Notes: a model not told the origin generated them from the sequence alone. A DNA stretch of 48,651 nucleotides from Clostridium sp. Cult3 (GCF_021655115.1 NZ_PPXY01000029.1:1-48651), one strand, 5' to 3'; shown: positions 33,603 to 43,205, counted from the stretch's first letter. Made by a program: numbers and translations.

Positions 33603-34361
33603 ATGGGCATAGGGAATAGGGACAATACTTTACTATCTCATGAGGAAACCATCCACTTAATTTTAAGAGCACAACAGGGAGATAGAGATGCAAAGGAAAA
33701 ACTAGTAAAACATAATATTGGGCTTATAAAATCTGTATTAAGGGGATTTACAAACAGGGGATATGACATGGATGATTTGTTTCAGATAGGAAGTATAGGG
33801 CTCATTAAAGCTATAGATAAATTCGACACATCTTTTGATGTAAAATTTTCTACTTATGCTGTACCTATGATTGCAGGTGAGATCAAACGGTTTCTAAGGG
33901 ATGATGGTATTATTAAGGTGAGCAGATCTTTGAAACAGACTGCTAATAGGGTTAGGTATACTCAAGAGAATCTCACTAAGGTACTGGGGAGAGAGCCAAC
34001 TATACAAGAGATTTCAGAAGAATTGAATATAGATAAGGAAGAAATAGCAATGGCGTTAGAATCAACTTACCAACCAGATTATCTTTATGATGTAATACAT
34101 CATGACGAAGGGAGCCCACTACATGTAATTGATAAGATAAGTTTGGAAGAGGATAGTGATGAGGACATTATAGATAGTATATTGCTCAAAGAAATGTTAT
34201 CCCAATTAAAGGAAAGGGACAGACAGGTAATCATATTACGATATTTTAAGGATAAAACTCAGGTTGAAGTGGCAAAGTTATTGGGTATATCTCAGGTTCA
34301 AGTATCTCGGATAGAAAAAAGGATAATAGAAGATATGAAAGAAATGTTAGCTAAGGCATGA
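33603..34361 (+). CDS. sigF: Forespore sigma factor SigF
   Basis: This 252-aa sigma-70-family factor has region 2 (LIGLIKAIDKFDTSF and FSTYAVPMIAGEIKRFLRDDG), region 3, and region 4 with GISQVQVSRIEKR. It is the first forespore-specific sigma factor and is held inactive by SpoIIAB. The position after spoIIAB and before spoVA copies the Bacillus order. The stop lies inside a perfect terminator palindrome. Confidence 0.96.
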   Translation: MGIGNRDNTLLSHEETIHLILRAQQGDRDAKEKLVKHNIGLIKSVLRGFTNRGYDMDDLFQIGSIGLIKAIDKFDTSFDVKFSTYAVPMIAGEIKRFLRDDGIIKVSRSLKQTANRVRYTQENLTKVLGREPTIQEISEELNIDKEEIAMALESTYQPDYLYDVIHHDEGSPLHVIDKISLEEDSDEDIIDSILLKEMLSQLKERDRQVIILRYFKDKTQVEVAKLLGISQVQVSRIEKRIIEDMKEMLAKA

Positions 34362-34380
34362 ATTCATGCCTTATTTTTTT
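34352..34380 (+). terminator. Terminator at the end of sigF
   Basis: The palindrome TAAGGCATGAATTCATGCCTTA (34352-34373) contains the sigF stop codon and is followed by T's (34374-34380). It separates the early sigF operon from the late spoVA genes. Confidence 0.9.
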
Positions 34381-34431
34381 TGAATGAAAAAAGATTATAG
34401 GAGAATAATAAATATAGATTGGGGTGATTAT

Positions 34432-34587
34432 ATGAAAACAAATAGAAATATCATAATCATTTTGATTATTATTTTAGCCATAGTTGGTTCTATCCTCTGG
34501 TATGGAGAATTAGGAACTAATAGGGAAGTACCAAAGAAAGCTAAATATGTTGAGCATTTATTATTAAGGGGTGACGAAGATGGATAA
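34432..34587 (+). CDS. 51-residue single-helix membrane microprotein of the spoVA operon
   Basis: I do not recognise this gene. It encodes KTNRNIIIILIIILAIVG then a short positively/negatively charged tail: one N-terminal helix and an outer tail. ATG 34432 is chosen because GGGGTGA lies just upstream; the ATG at 34384 falls in the sigF terminator T-run and has no ribosome-binding site. The stop region overlaps the spoVAA start (ATGGATAA, 34580-34587), so the two are translationally coupled. It may assist SpoVA membrane assembly; that is a guess. Confidence 0.7.
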   Translation: MKTNRNIIIILIIILAIVGSILWYGELGTNREVPKKAKYVEHLLLRGDEDG

Positions 34588-35203
34588 TGAGCAGGTATAC
34601 ATAAGTCTTGAAACCAAATATTCCGTAGATTTAAATACTCATGTATATGTGAAGGATGTAGGAGAAGTATATTGTGGTGATGGAGCTATTAAGCAAAAGG
34701 TTGAAAATATAAGAATATACAATGGGACGGATAAAGAACAATATGATTATGTCTCTGGTACAGAGATTACTACAAAAATTTTAGATAAGGTTGAAGACAT
34801 CAATATCAATATAATAGGAGGGCCTGATGTTTTATTAGAAATCAAAGGTCAGGAGGAACCTAAGATAATCTTTAATGTGCTTAAAATAGCTTTTGTAGTA
34901 ATAATTTTATTTTTGGGGGCAGCAATGGCTATCATAAATTTTCATGAGGATGTAAATATGAAGAGCTCTCTTGAAAAAATATACTATATAGTTACTGGAC
35001 AAAAAAAAGAAAATCCACTGATATTAACAATCCCATTTTCCATAGGTATAGGATTAGGCATGTTTTCATTTTTTAGTAGGATATTTAGTTTTAGCAAAAG
35101 GAGAAGACAGGAACCAGGGCCTATGGAAGTTGAACTATATCTATATGACAAGGATTTAGAAGATCACATACTTAATGAATTAAAGCAGAAGGATAAATTA
35201 TGA
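34580..35203 (+). CDS. spoVAA: Stage V sporulation protein AA
   Basis: This ~207-aa membrane protein of the SpoVA system handles Ca-dipicolinic acid movement into spores and during germination. A soluble N-terminal part (VYISLETKYSVDLNTHVYVKD) is followed by two membrane helices and an RRRQEP-containing charged C-terminus, as in SpoVAA. ATG 34580 is preferred over GTG 34571 since AAGGGG lies 8 nt upstream. Confidence 0.87.
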   Translation: MDNEQVYISLETKYSVDLNTHVYVKDVGEVYCGDGAIKQKVENIRIYNGTDKEQYDYVSGTEITTKILDKVEDININIIGGPDVLLEIKGQEEPKIIFNVLKIAFVVIILFLGAAMAIINFHEDVNMKSSLEKIYYIVTGQKKENPLILTIPFSIGIGLGMFSFFSRIFSFSKRRRQEPGPMEVELYLYDKDLEDHILNELKQKDKL

Positions 35204-35206
35204 TGC

Positions 35207-35641
35207 TTGGCGGTGAATATAGTGATAAAGAGTATTTTTATGGTATTGATTGGAGTTTCTGCAGGCATTACTGTTGGTAGTGCGGCAGCAGCTTTTGTCA
35301 CTTTGCTTCAGTTTATCCCTAGATTGGCCCAAGTTACTGAAACCAACGATTATATAAAATTATATGAATATGTATTAATAACTGGTGGCACAATTTTTAG
35401 CTTTATCTACTTCTCTACTTTTAGTTTTAAATTGAACAGTTTTTTTAATATATTTGTAGGATTAGTTATAGGCATGTTTTTAGGCTTATTTGCATCAGCA
35501 TTAGCAGAGGTTTTGAATGTAATTCCTGTATTTGCAAAGAAATTTAAAGTTAAACATGAGCTTAAATATATAATAGGAGCATTAATATTCGGCAAAGTAG
35601 CGGGTTCCTTATTATATTGGCTAGTATTTATAAAACATTAG
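35207..35641 (+). CDS. spoVAB: Stage V sporulation protein AB
   Basis: This 144-aa protein with four to five helices matches SpoVAB (ISAGITVGSAAAAFVTLLQFIPRLAQ-like stretch). It probably forms part of the SpoVA complex with SpoVAA. Start choice is uncertain: TTG 35207 as given, or GTG 35213; neither has a clear Shine-Dalgarno. It is 3 nt after spoVAA. Confidence 0.85.
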   Translation: MAVNIVIKSIFMVLIGVSAGITVGSAAAAFVTLLQFIPRLAQVTETNDYIKLYEYVLITGGTIFSFIYFSTFSFKLNSFFNIFVGLVIGMFLGLFASALAEVLNVIPVFAKKFKVKHELKYIIGALIFGKVAGSLLYWLVFIKH

Positions 35642-35654
35642 GAGTGTGAGAACA

Positions 35655-36104
35655 TTGGATAAGATGAACAATAAAGAATATCAAAAATACGCAGAGAGAA
35701 AAATACCAAAGCCAACATATTTTAAAAACATAGTATATGCTTTTATAGTGGGAGGACTTATATGTGTATTTGGGCAAATAGTAAGAAATATGCTATTTAA
35801 AATTGGCTTAGACGAACAAGCGGTAGCTACGGGCACTTCCATCATATTAGTGTTTACAGGTGCTTTTTTAACTGGAATCGGGGTATATGACAAAATTGGG
35901 AAAATAGGCGGAGCCGGAGCAGCTGTTCCCATTACTGGTTTTGCAAACTCCATAGTATCGCCAGCAATGGAGTTCAAACGGGAAGGATTTATATTTGGAG
36001 TAGCAGCTAGAATGTTTAGTATTGCTGGGCCTGTTCTAGTATATGGAGTTGGAAGTTCTGTTATTGTAGGAATTTTATATTTAATATTCACTAAAGGAAG
36101 GTGA
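35655..36104 (+). CDS. spoVAC: Stage V sporulation protein AC
   Basis: This ~149-aa membrane protein is the SpoVAC channel component for dipicolinic acid release. The helices hold FIVGGLICVFGQIVRNM and GAAVPITGFANSIVSPAMEFKREG. TTG 35655 is chosen: GGAG (35641-35644) is 10 nt upstream, whereas the GTG at 35646 is too close. It is followed by spoVAD after 5 nt. Confidence 0.94.
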   Translation: MDKMNNKEYQKYAERKIPKPTYFKNIVYAFIVGGLICVFGQIVRNMLFKIGLDEQAVATGTSIILVFTGAFLTGIGVYDKIGKIGGAGAAVPITGFANSIVSPAMEFKREGFIFGVAARMFSIAGPVLVYGVGSSVIVGILYLIFTKGR

Positions 36105-36109
36105 TTAGC

Positions 36110-37129
36110 ATGTCTCAGAAAAGAGTGGGTTTGCAGACGGTAAAACTATCAAATCCTCCTTCTATATTGGGTACTGCTACAATAGTTGGACCAAAGGAAG
36201 GAGAGGGACCTTTGAAGGATTATTTTGATACTATATTAGAAGACGATATGTGGGGGCAGGAATCCTTTGAAAAGTCTGAGGCAAAAATACAGGAAGAAGC
36301 AATAAAACAAGCTATTGCCAATGCAAATCTATCTCCTAATGATATAGAATATTTATTTTCAGGAGATCTTCTCAACCAAATTACAACATCTTCATATACA
36401 GCAAGGCAGTTGAGTATACCTTATTTTGGATTATATGGTGCATGCTCTACTATGACGGAGTCTTTGAGTTTAGGAGCTATGATCATCGATGGAGGGTTTG
36501 CTGACAAGGTGGTTTGTGCTACTTCTAGCCATTTTAGTTCAGCAGAGCGACAATTTAGATTTCCTTTAGAATATGGTAGCCAAAGACCCTTTTCTTCTCA
36601 ATGGACTGTCACAGGAGCTGGGGCTACTGTATTGGCTTCTTCGGGCAATGGACCCTATATTACTTATATAACTACTGGAAAGATAATGGATTTTGGAATA
36701 AAGGATGCCAATAATATGGGGGGAGCTATGGCACCAGCAGCTATAGATACTATTTCTCAGCATTTTAAAGATACAGGCTATGGGCCGGATGACTATGATC
36801 TAATAATTACTGGAGATTTAGGTTTGGTTGGTAAGAAGATAGTATTGGATTTATTAAGAAAAGAGGGGTACGATTTATCTGAGAATTATTCAGACTGTGG
36901 AATAAAGATATTTGATGGTGTTGAGCAGGATACCCATGCTGGTGGCAGTGGATGTGGTTGCGCTGCTGTTGTATTTAATGGTTATATATATAAAGAGATG
37001 TTGAACAACAATTTAAACAGGGTTTTGTTAATTGCAACTGGAGCTTTACACTCTCCTATTACAACACTACAGGGAGAATCTATTCCAGGGATTGCTCATG
37101 CAGTAACTATAGATAATTTAGTAAGTTAG
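36110..37129 (+). CDS. spoVAD: Stage V sporulation protein AD
   Basis: This ~339-aa thiolase-fold soluble protein binds dipicolinic acid in the SpoVA complex. LLNQITTSSYTARQL, YGACSTMTESL and GGSGCGCAA are typical. ATG 36110 follows AAGGAAGG with proper spacing; GTG 36101 is too near. It is placed between spoVAC and spoVAE as in Bacillus. Confidence 0.95.
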   Translation: MSQKRVGLQTVKLSNPPSILGTATIVGPKEGEGPLKDYFDTILEDDMWGQESFEKSEAKIQEEAIKQAIANANLSPNDIEYLFSGDLLNQITTSSYTARQLSIPYFGLYGACSTMTESLSLGAMIIDGGFADKVVCATSSHFSSAERQFRFPLEYGSQRPFSSQWTVTGAGATVLASSGNGPYITYITTGKIMDFGIKDANNMGGAMAPAAIDTISQHFKDTGYGPDDYDLIITGDLGLVGKKIVLDLLRKEGYDLSENYSDCGIKIFDGVEQDTHAGGSGCGCAAVVFNGYIYKEMLNNNLNRVLLIATGALHSPITTLQGESIPGIAHAVTIDNLVS

Positions 37130-37140
37130 GGAGGGATGGT

Positions 37141-37497
37141 ATGGAATATTTAAAAGTATTTATAGTAGGAGGCCTGATTTGTGTTGTTGGTCAAATTCTG
37201 TTAGATACAACCAAGCTTACCCCTGCTCACATATTGGTAGTATTTTTAACATCGGGGGTATTGTTAGGTGCTGTAGGTTTGTATGAACCATTAGCTAAAT
37301 TTGGTGAAGCAGGAGCCACCGTACCCATATCGGGTTTTGGATATGCTCTAAGTAAAGGAGCCATTGAAGGGGCAAAATCTAAAGGCGTAATAGGTGCTTT
37401 TGTTGGGGGGCTGGAAGCTACTGCAGGAGGGATCGCTGCTGCTATATTATTTGGATATATTATAGCTATAGTTTCCGATCCTAAAACAAAAAGCTAA
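37141..37497 (+). CDS. spoVAE: Stage V sporulation protein AE
   Basis: This 118-aa membrane protein of the SpoVA channel belongs to the same family as SpoVAC: FIVGGLICVVGQILLD and GATVPISGFGYALSKGAIEGA repeat the SpoVAC pattern. The stop lies inside a palindromic terminator shared with the convergent PBP gene. Confidence 0.94.
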   Translation: MEYLKVFIVGGLICVVGQILLDTTKLTPAHILVVFLTSGVLLGAVGLYEPLAKFGEAGATVPISGFGYALSKGAIEGAKSKGVIGAFVGGLEATAGGIAAAILFGYIIAIVSDPKTKS

Positions 37498-37517
37498 GGG
37501 GAGATCTCCCCTTAGCT
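37492..37517. terminator. Palindromic terminator shared by spoVAE and the PBP gene
   Basis: A perfect 26-nt palindrome at 37492-37517 (half-site AGCTAAGGGGAGA) overlaps both stop codons. The minus-strand tail is TTTTTGTTTT, a good terminator for the PBP gene; the plus-strand tail is weak. Confidence 0.88.
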
Positions 37518-40466
37518 ATCATTACCATTGTTGATATCGTCATCCACATCTTCGTTATTATCATTATCGTTGGCATCATTTTGTTCATCATCTGTGTTAT
37601 CTGTATCTTCATCCTCAGGTTCTTCATCCTCATCTTCATCTAAGAAATCTTCTATAGCATTTTGTTGATTATGAACATCACATATTCCTGTTGGTGCAGT
37701 ATATTGATAGTCAATAGGCACGACTCCGTTATGTTCACTTGGATTGTAGGGTGGATTTCTTTTAATAAATACTCTAGTTTCAACATTTTCTTCTGGACAG
37801 TATTCGTTAGCAATTTTTCCTGTTGTAGTATCAATCCTTAGTTCTACGTGAGTGTCACAGAATTCCGTAGGTTGAGTCCCCTGTGCGAATATTTCAGTTA
37901 TTATAGTATTGCCTCTGGGATCGTGGCTACATAGTTCTGTTGGCAATTTTCCTGATTGTGAACAGACACTTAAGGAAACAATATTGGCAGGCCGTTCAAA
38001 ATTTTTAGCCTCCAGTCCATCATGGACTCTAGTCATTATAATCTTCCATAGCTGTGCTGCCATTGAGCTCCCTTGATTTAATTTTATTTGTGGTGAATCA
38101 TTACCTATCCATACTCCAGTTACATAGTAGGGAGTATATCCTACAAACCATGCATCTGCTTTGTCTTGGGTAGTACCAGTTTTACCTGCTGTGGGCATAT
38201 TAGGAATTTGCGCCCTTCCAGCTATACCATTGGTTACAGTTGTTCTCAATATATCAGACATTACAAAGGCTACTTCTGGCGATACGACGGCATTTTTCTT
38301 TGGAGAATTATCTATCAGAATATTTCCGTCATTATCTAATATTTTTGTAAAGGTAATAGGTTTAATATAGGTTCCCGAATTAGCAATAGAACCGTAAGCT
38401 CCAGTAACTTCCAAGGGTGTTAAACCTCTTGTCATGCCACCTAATCCTAAAGCAGATAAGTTTTCATCATTATTTACGTTGTTTTCTGCGGCAGTTACAA
38501 AATTATCCTTTGTTGGGTTGTCTTTATCGATGATTCCCATTCTACTTAAATATTCCATAGAGGTTTTTACTCCTATGGCCTCTACTACCTTTACAGAGTT
38601 TACGTTTACCGACTGCTCTACAGACTTTCTAAGGGTATGGATTCCTTTATAACCGGTATACCAGTTGTTTGGCCACAATTGGCCTTCATTATTATAAAAA
38701 GGTACGTCATCTATGGTAGATGCTGCAGTAAAACCATTGTCTAAAGCTGGTAAATATGCAGATATAGGCTTAATAGTAGAACCTGGTTGTCTAGGAGAGG
38801 AAGTAGCACGATTTAGTATTCGTGATCCTTCTACATCCCTACCTCCAACTAATGCTTTTATTTCTCCCGTTTTATAATCTATTATTACAGTTGCTGATTG
38901 AGGTTGCACTACGCCTTCTTTATGTCTATAGAAATATTTTTCATTAATAGTTAAATTACCATTTTCGTTTATGGAATAGAAATCGGGATTGTTTTTTAGA
39001 AAACTACTTGAAATCACAACAGCTTTATCTTCGGTAACTGAAAACTCCTTTTCAGGTAAGGACAACGTCCCTACTCTATGGGTTACTAAGTTTTTACGAT
39101 CATCCAAGCTATAATAATCAGATATTTCTATATTGCTTTTATAAGGAGTTAACTTTTTATTTCTTAAGACCAACTGTCCATCGATTAGTTCAAAGGTATC
39201 TTTTTCGATTATTAAATTGAAGTTTTCATCTAATAGATGTTCTTGCTTATAAAATATGACATTATTCCTTTCGTCAATTATATTTTGTGCATTGTTTAAT
39301 CGCCATGAAACAAAGGCTGGCCCTTTGATATTCTCTGGATTACCTAGCAATACTTCGGTAAAATTATTATATACATCTTCTAGGTCCCGTTGTAGTTCTA
39401 TGTCCATAGTAGAGTATATTTTTAGTCCGCCAGTATATAATTCTTTCTCAGCTTCTTCCCTTGAATAGCCTAATTGTTCCATTAATGCATCAATTACTTG
39501 TACTTTAGTGTAATCGTTAAAGTAGGAAGAAATTCCTTTAAGTTTTTTTTGTCCTGGTTTTAAGCTAGCTTGGATATCTTGAGCCAGGGCAGCATTATAT
39601 TCTTCTTCGGTAATCTTGCCTAGCTCTAACATTTTAGCTAATACTATTTTTTGTCTGCTTACAGCCTCAGGATTATATATGGCGATATATTTTTCACCTA
39701 GAGTATCTATTTGACTAATCTCAATATGCTTTTCTGCATTAAAGTCTTCAGGTTTTATGGTTTTATATAATGCATATTTACTGGGCCCTTTTACAATACC
39801 TGCTAGAGCTGCCGATTCTGCAATAGTTAATTCATCTACATTTTTAGAAAAATAGGTCTGTGCTGCTTCTTGCACCCCATAGGCCCCTTGCCCTAAATGT
39901 ATTCTATTTAGATATGCTTCTAGAATTTGATCCTTAGTCAAAGCCTTTTCAATCTGCAGTGCTAAATAAGCTTCTTTTATTTTTCTATCTAGTTTTTTCT
40001 CATTACTTAGATAAAGATTTCTAGCTAATTGTTGTGTAATAGTACTGGCACCTCTGACGGTATGTCCAGCTTTTATATTGTCCCAAAGAGAACTGGCAAT
40101 TCCTCTTGGATCCACACCTATATGGGTGTAAAATCTTTCATCTTCTACCGCTATGAAAGCGTCTTGTAGATGCTTTGGTATTTTACTCAAACTGACAATA
40201 GTTCTATACTCATATTCCTCTGTTTGAATTTTTTCTATAACCTTTCCATTTTGGTCGAGTATAAAAGAAGTTTGATTCAATAAAGAGCTAATATTTGTTG
40301 GATCTATTTCAGGAGCGTCCTTAGCAATGGCAATAACCATACCTGTAACTGCACCTGCTGCAACGATTATTGCCATAATTAGCACTAATAAAAAAATCTT
40401 TAATCCTTTTCTCTTCTTTTTATTGTGTTTCCTTTTATCCTGCTTATTTTTGTTATCCTCTGACAT
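37512..40466 (-). CDS. Class A penicillin-binding protein (PBP1-type)
   Basis: This 984-aa bifunctional peptidoglycan synthase has a basic cytoplasmic N-terminus and a TM helix (residues ~25-48). The GT51 transglycosylase domain has VEDERFYTH and RGASTITQQLARN. The transpeptidase has SxxK (PGSTIKP), SxN (QSVNVN) and KTG (GKTGTTQDKA). A cysteine-bearing C-terminal module follows (PTELC, PTEFC, NEYCPE, TGICD), and a very acidic low-complexity tail of ~45 residues (Asp, Glu, Asn). ATG 40466 follows AGGAGG. It polymerises and cross-links the wall; the tail is unusual outside the cell and may bind cations or wall polymers. Confidence 0.93.
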   Translation of the reverse strand: MSEDNKNKQDKRKHNKKKRKGLKIFLLVLIMAIIVAAGAVTGMVIAIAKDAPEIDPTNISSLLNQTSFILDQNGKVIEKIQTEEYEYRTIVSLSKIPKHLQDAFIAVEDERFYTHIGVDPRGIASSLWDNIKAGHTVRGASTITQQLARNLYLSNEKKLDRKIKEAYLALQIEKALTKDQILEAYLNRIHLGQGAYGVQEAAQTYFSKNVDELTIAESAALAGIVKGPSKYALYKTIKPEDFNAEKHIEISQIDTLGEKYIAIYNPEAVSRQKIVLAKMLELGKITEEEYNAALAQDIQASLKPGQKKLKGISSYFNDYTKVQVIDALMEQLGYSREEAEKELYTGGLKIYSTMDIELQRDLEDVYNNFTEVLLGNPENIKGPAFVSWRLNNAQNIIDERNNVIFYKQEHLLDENFNLIIEKDTFELIDGQLVLRNKKLTPYKSNIEISDYYSLDDRKNLVTHRVGTLSLPEKEFSVTEDKAVVISSSFLKNNPDFYSINENGNLTINEKYFYRHKEGVVQPQSATVIIDYKTGEIKALVGGRDVEGSRILNRATSSPRQPGSTIKPISAYLPALDNGFTAASTIDDVPFYNNEGQLWPNNWYTGYKGIHTLRKSVEQSVNVNSVKVVEAIGVKTSMEYLSRMGIIDKDNPTKDNFVTAAENNVNNDENLSALGLGGMTRGLTPLEVTGAYGSIANSGTYIKPITFTKILDNDGNILIDNSPKKNAVVSPEVAFVMSDILRTTVTNGIAGRAQIPNMPTAGKTGTTQDKADAWFVGYTPYYVTGVWIGNDSPQIKLNQGSSMAAQLWKIIMTRVHDGLEAKNFERPANIVSLSVCSQSGKLPTELCSHDPRGNTIITEIFAQGTQPTEFCDTHVELRIDTTTGKIANEYCPEENVETRVFIKRNPPYNPSEHNGVVPIDYQYTAPTGICDVHNQQNAIEDFLDEDEDEEPEDEDTDNTDDEQNDANDNDNNEDVDDDINNGNDS

Positions 40467-40617
40467 ACAAATACCTCCTTAATTAAGAAAAGGTAGTAAA
40501 CAAATTAATTATACCATACAAAGATAATAATGTTAACAATTACATATTTAAAGTATTATTCAAAAATAAAAATCTAATATACATATCCAACATATTATAT
40601 ATAGGGAGGTAATATTT

Positions 40618-41271
40618 GTGAGATATTATATTTATTTAGTTAGGAAAAAGCGTACTATTATATGGATTATTGCCCTATTGGCCCTAGGTATATACATATT
40701 TAGGTATACAGACAAAAATATTAAACCTACTGTTATTGCTATATCTGAGATAAGGGCTAGGGCTGTTACTACTCAAGCTATCAATGATACCATAAAGAAC
40801 AAGATAAAAAGGGATATTAATTATAATGACCTCATATTTGTTAAATATGATAATGAAGGAAAAGTAACATTAATGCAGGCCAATACCATATTAATGAATA
40901 GCATTGCTTCAGAAGTAGCTATTGAAGTTCAAGAACAACTAATGGAAATGTCCAAATCCAATATAAAGGTACCTTTAAGTAATGCTTTTGATACTCAGAT
41001 AATAACTCTACCGAGTGTAAATGTACGTATTGTTCCCCAGGGCTCTGTAGCAGTAGATTTTGCAACGGAATTTGAGTCATCTGGAATAAATCAAACTAGA
41101 CATAGAATATATATTATAGTGGTTACCGATATTAAGATGATAGTACCTTTGGTATCGGAGAACTTAAGGATTACTACCAATATTCCAATTGCAGAGACTA
41201 TTATAGTTGGGGATGTACCAGAACAATATGTAAATGTGCCTAAGGAGAATTTATTGAACATAATTAGATAA
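40618..41271 (+). CDS. yunB: Sporulation protein YunB
   Basis: This 217-aa protein has one N-terminal TM (IIWIIALLALGIYIF), then a soluble domain with ARAVTTQAINDTIKN and IKVPLSNAFDTQIITLP. This matches YunB, needed for full sporulation in Bacillus. GTG 40618 has GGGAGG upstream. It is a monocistronic gene divergent from the PBP gene. Confidence 0.9.
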   Translation: MRYYIYLVRKKRTIIWIIALLALGIYIFRYTDKNIKPTVIAISEIRARAVTTQAINDTIKNKIKRDINYNDLIFVKYDNEGKVTLMQANTILMNSIASEVAIEVQEQLMEMSKSNIKVPLSNAFDTQIITLPSVNVRIVPQGSVAVDFATEFESSGINQTRHRIYIIVVTDIKMIVPLVSENLRITTNIPIAETIIVGDVPEQYVNVPKENLLNIIR

Positions 41272-41336
41272 AATACAGAGAAGATGGTATAATATACTAA
41301 AGGATAAAATCGCTTTGATAATGAAAGGGTGATAGA

Positions 41337-42620
41337 TTGATAGAAAAAACTATTAATAGGGAAAAGGCTTTAATCGTAGGAGTTGAATTAGTAACGGACA
41401 CTATCGATATAGATAATTCCATGGACGAATTACAGGAATTAGTAAATGCTGCTGGAGGTGTGGTTATATCACGAATCACTCAGAGAAGAGATGCAATAGA
41501 TCCAGCTTATTTCATAGGGAAGGGTAAGGCTGAGGAGATAAAAAACTATTGTGATGAATTGGATATTAACCTAGTAGTATTTAATGACGAACTATCTGGT
41601 GCCCAAATTAGAAACTTAGAGAATATCATTGATAGAAAAATAGTTGATAGAACTAATTTGATATTAGATATATTTGCCAATAGGGCTAGCTCTAGAGAAG
41701 GAAAATTACAGGTAAAACTGGCTCAGTTAAATTACAGATTACCTAGACTAGTAGGCTTTAGGGATTATCTATCTAGAGAAGGTGGAGGTATTGGCACAAG
41801 GGGTCCTGGTGAGCAAAAGTTGGAAACCGATAGGCGACATATATTGAGGGAGATTGACAATATTGAAAGAGCGCTAAAGGATGCAGAAAAGGCAAGAAAT
41901 ATTAAACGAAAGAGAAGGGAAAATTCAAATCTTCCTATAGTTGCGCTAGTAGGGTATACTAATGCGGGAAAATCCACATTACTCAATAGGATAATTGAGA
42001 TGGCTGGTGAGAAAAAAGAAATCAAAAAAGTATTTGTATATGATATGCTATTTGCAACTCTAGATACTTCACTAAGGCGTGCAAAGTTGCCTAATGGACA
42101 GCCTTTTTTGATTACCGATACTGTAGGTTTTGTAAGCAAACTTCCAACTCATCTAGTGGAAGCTTTTAAGGGAACTTTAGAAGAAGTGAAATATGCAGAT
42201 TTACTTCTACATGTTGTAGATGCATCTAACTCAGATTTGGATATACAAATTAAGACTACCTATAATATTTTAAAAGAATTGGAAGTATTGGAGAAACCTA
42301 TTATTACCGTATTTAATAAGATAGATAAAGCTAATGTTAGTGATTTAGTATACGATTCTAGATATGTGGATAAGAAGGTGTTTATATCTAGCAAGGATCG
42401 CACTAATTTGGGAAAATTATTGGAGCTAGTTGAAGAAAATTTACCTCAAGAATACAAAAAAGTTAAATTGATGATCCCCTATGATAGACAGAATTTAGTT
42501 AACTATTTTTTAGATAATTATGAAGTAGATCATATAGAATACTTAGTCGAAGGCACTAGATTGAATTTAAGTATCAATCAGATAGACTATGAAAGGTATT
42601 CCGAGTATATTCTATGTTAA
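41337..42620 (+). CDS. hflX: Ribosome-associated GTPase HflX
   Basis: This 427-aa protein has an N-terminal HflX domain (YFIGKGKAEEI, VFNDELSGAQIRNLE), the GTPase G1 loop GYTNAGKST, the DTVGFV G3 motif, and NKID for G4. HflX splits stalled 70S ribosomes under stress. TTG 41337 is the start, with AAAGGGTGA just upstream. The C-terminal domain is short but present. Confidence 0.95.
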   Translation: MIEKTINREKALIVGVELVTDTIDIDNSMDELQELVNAAGGVVISRITQRRDAIDPAYFIGKGKAEEIKNYCDELDINLVVFNDELSGAQIRNLENIIDRKIVDRTNLILDIFANRASSREGKLQVKLAQLNYRLPRLVGFRDYLSREGGGIGTRGPGEQKLETDRRHILREIDNIERALKDAEKARNIKRKRRENSNLPIVALVGYTNAGKSTLLNRIIEMAGEKKEIKKVFVYDMLFATLDTSLRRAKLPNGQPFLITDTVGFVSKLPTHLVEAFKGTLEEVKYADLLLHVVDASNSDLDIQIKTTYNILKELEVLEKPIITVFNKIDKANVSDLVYDSRYVDKKVFISSKDRTNLGKLLELVEENLPQEYKKVKLMIPYDRQNLVNYFLDNYEVDHIEYLVEGTRLNLSINQIDYERYSEYILC

Positions 42621-42704
42621 TATATATTTAATTATTAAAATTCATTGAATAATTAGGTAAATTTGGGTATGATAATAATAAGAATAAAAAGGAGGCTGGT
42701 TCCA

Positions 42705-43145
42705 ATGATTGTAAGAAATTGTGCAGGTGGTGTGGTTTTCAATGGGAATAAGGTATTTATCCTAAAAAATGATAAAGATCAATGGGTATTGCCCAAAGGG
42801 AAAATTCGTAATGGTTCTCTTCCAACAGAAACGGCTATAAGTCGTGTAAAGTATGAAACGGGTGTTAGTGCCAATATCGTTTCTACTGCTGGAGAAACTA
42901 GTTACGAATTTTTTTCTTTGTCAAGAAAACAAGAGGTGTACAATAAGATTATTTGGTATGTAATGGAAGCTTCTGGACCCAATTATAAGATAAATAAGGA
43001 AGAAGGGTTTAAAGATGGTGGCTTCTACTCGATAGATAAAGCCATAGATATGATTACTCATAATCAAGATAAATCCCTAGTAAGTCTATCTTATAAAAGA
43101 TATTTGGAGATAAAGGATATTGAAATAGATGAGATATATGCCTAA
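42705..43145 (+). CDS. Nudix-fold protein with a degenerate Nudix box
   Basis: This ~146-aa protein has the Nudix fold (NCAGGVVFNGNKVFIL, WVLPKGKIRNGSL). The box G-x5-E-x7-REUxEExGU reads G-x5-S-x7-S-R-V-K-Y-E-T-G-V: the first Glu is Ser, the RE is SR, and EE is YE, so three of the four glutamates that bind Mg are gone. Ordinary pyrophosphatase chemistry is therefore doubtful. ATG 42705 is chosen from GGAGG (42691-42695) at 9 nt. It lies 84 nt after hflX and is closed by a terminator. Confidence 0.8.
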   Translation: MIVRNCAGGVVFNGNKVFILKNDKDQWVLPKGKIRNGSLPTETAISRVKYETGVSANIVSTAGETSYEFFSLSRKQEVYNKIIWYVMEASGPNYKINKEEGFKDGGFYSIDKAIDMITHNQDKSLVSLSYKRYLEIKDIEIDEIYA

Positions 43146-43166
43146 ATAAATTGAAATGCAAAAGGG

Positions 43167-43205
43167 AAAGGGTATATCCCCCAGGATATTATCCTTTCTT
43201 TTTTG
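43167..43205 (+). terminator. Terminator of the Nudix-like gene
   Basis: AAAGGGTATATCC (43167-43179) pairs imperfectly with GGATATTATCCTTT (43184-43197), followed by TTTTTT. Confidence 0.75.
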
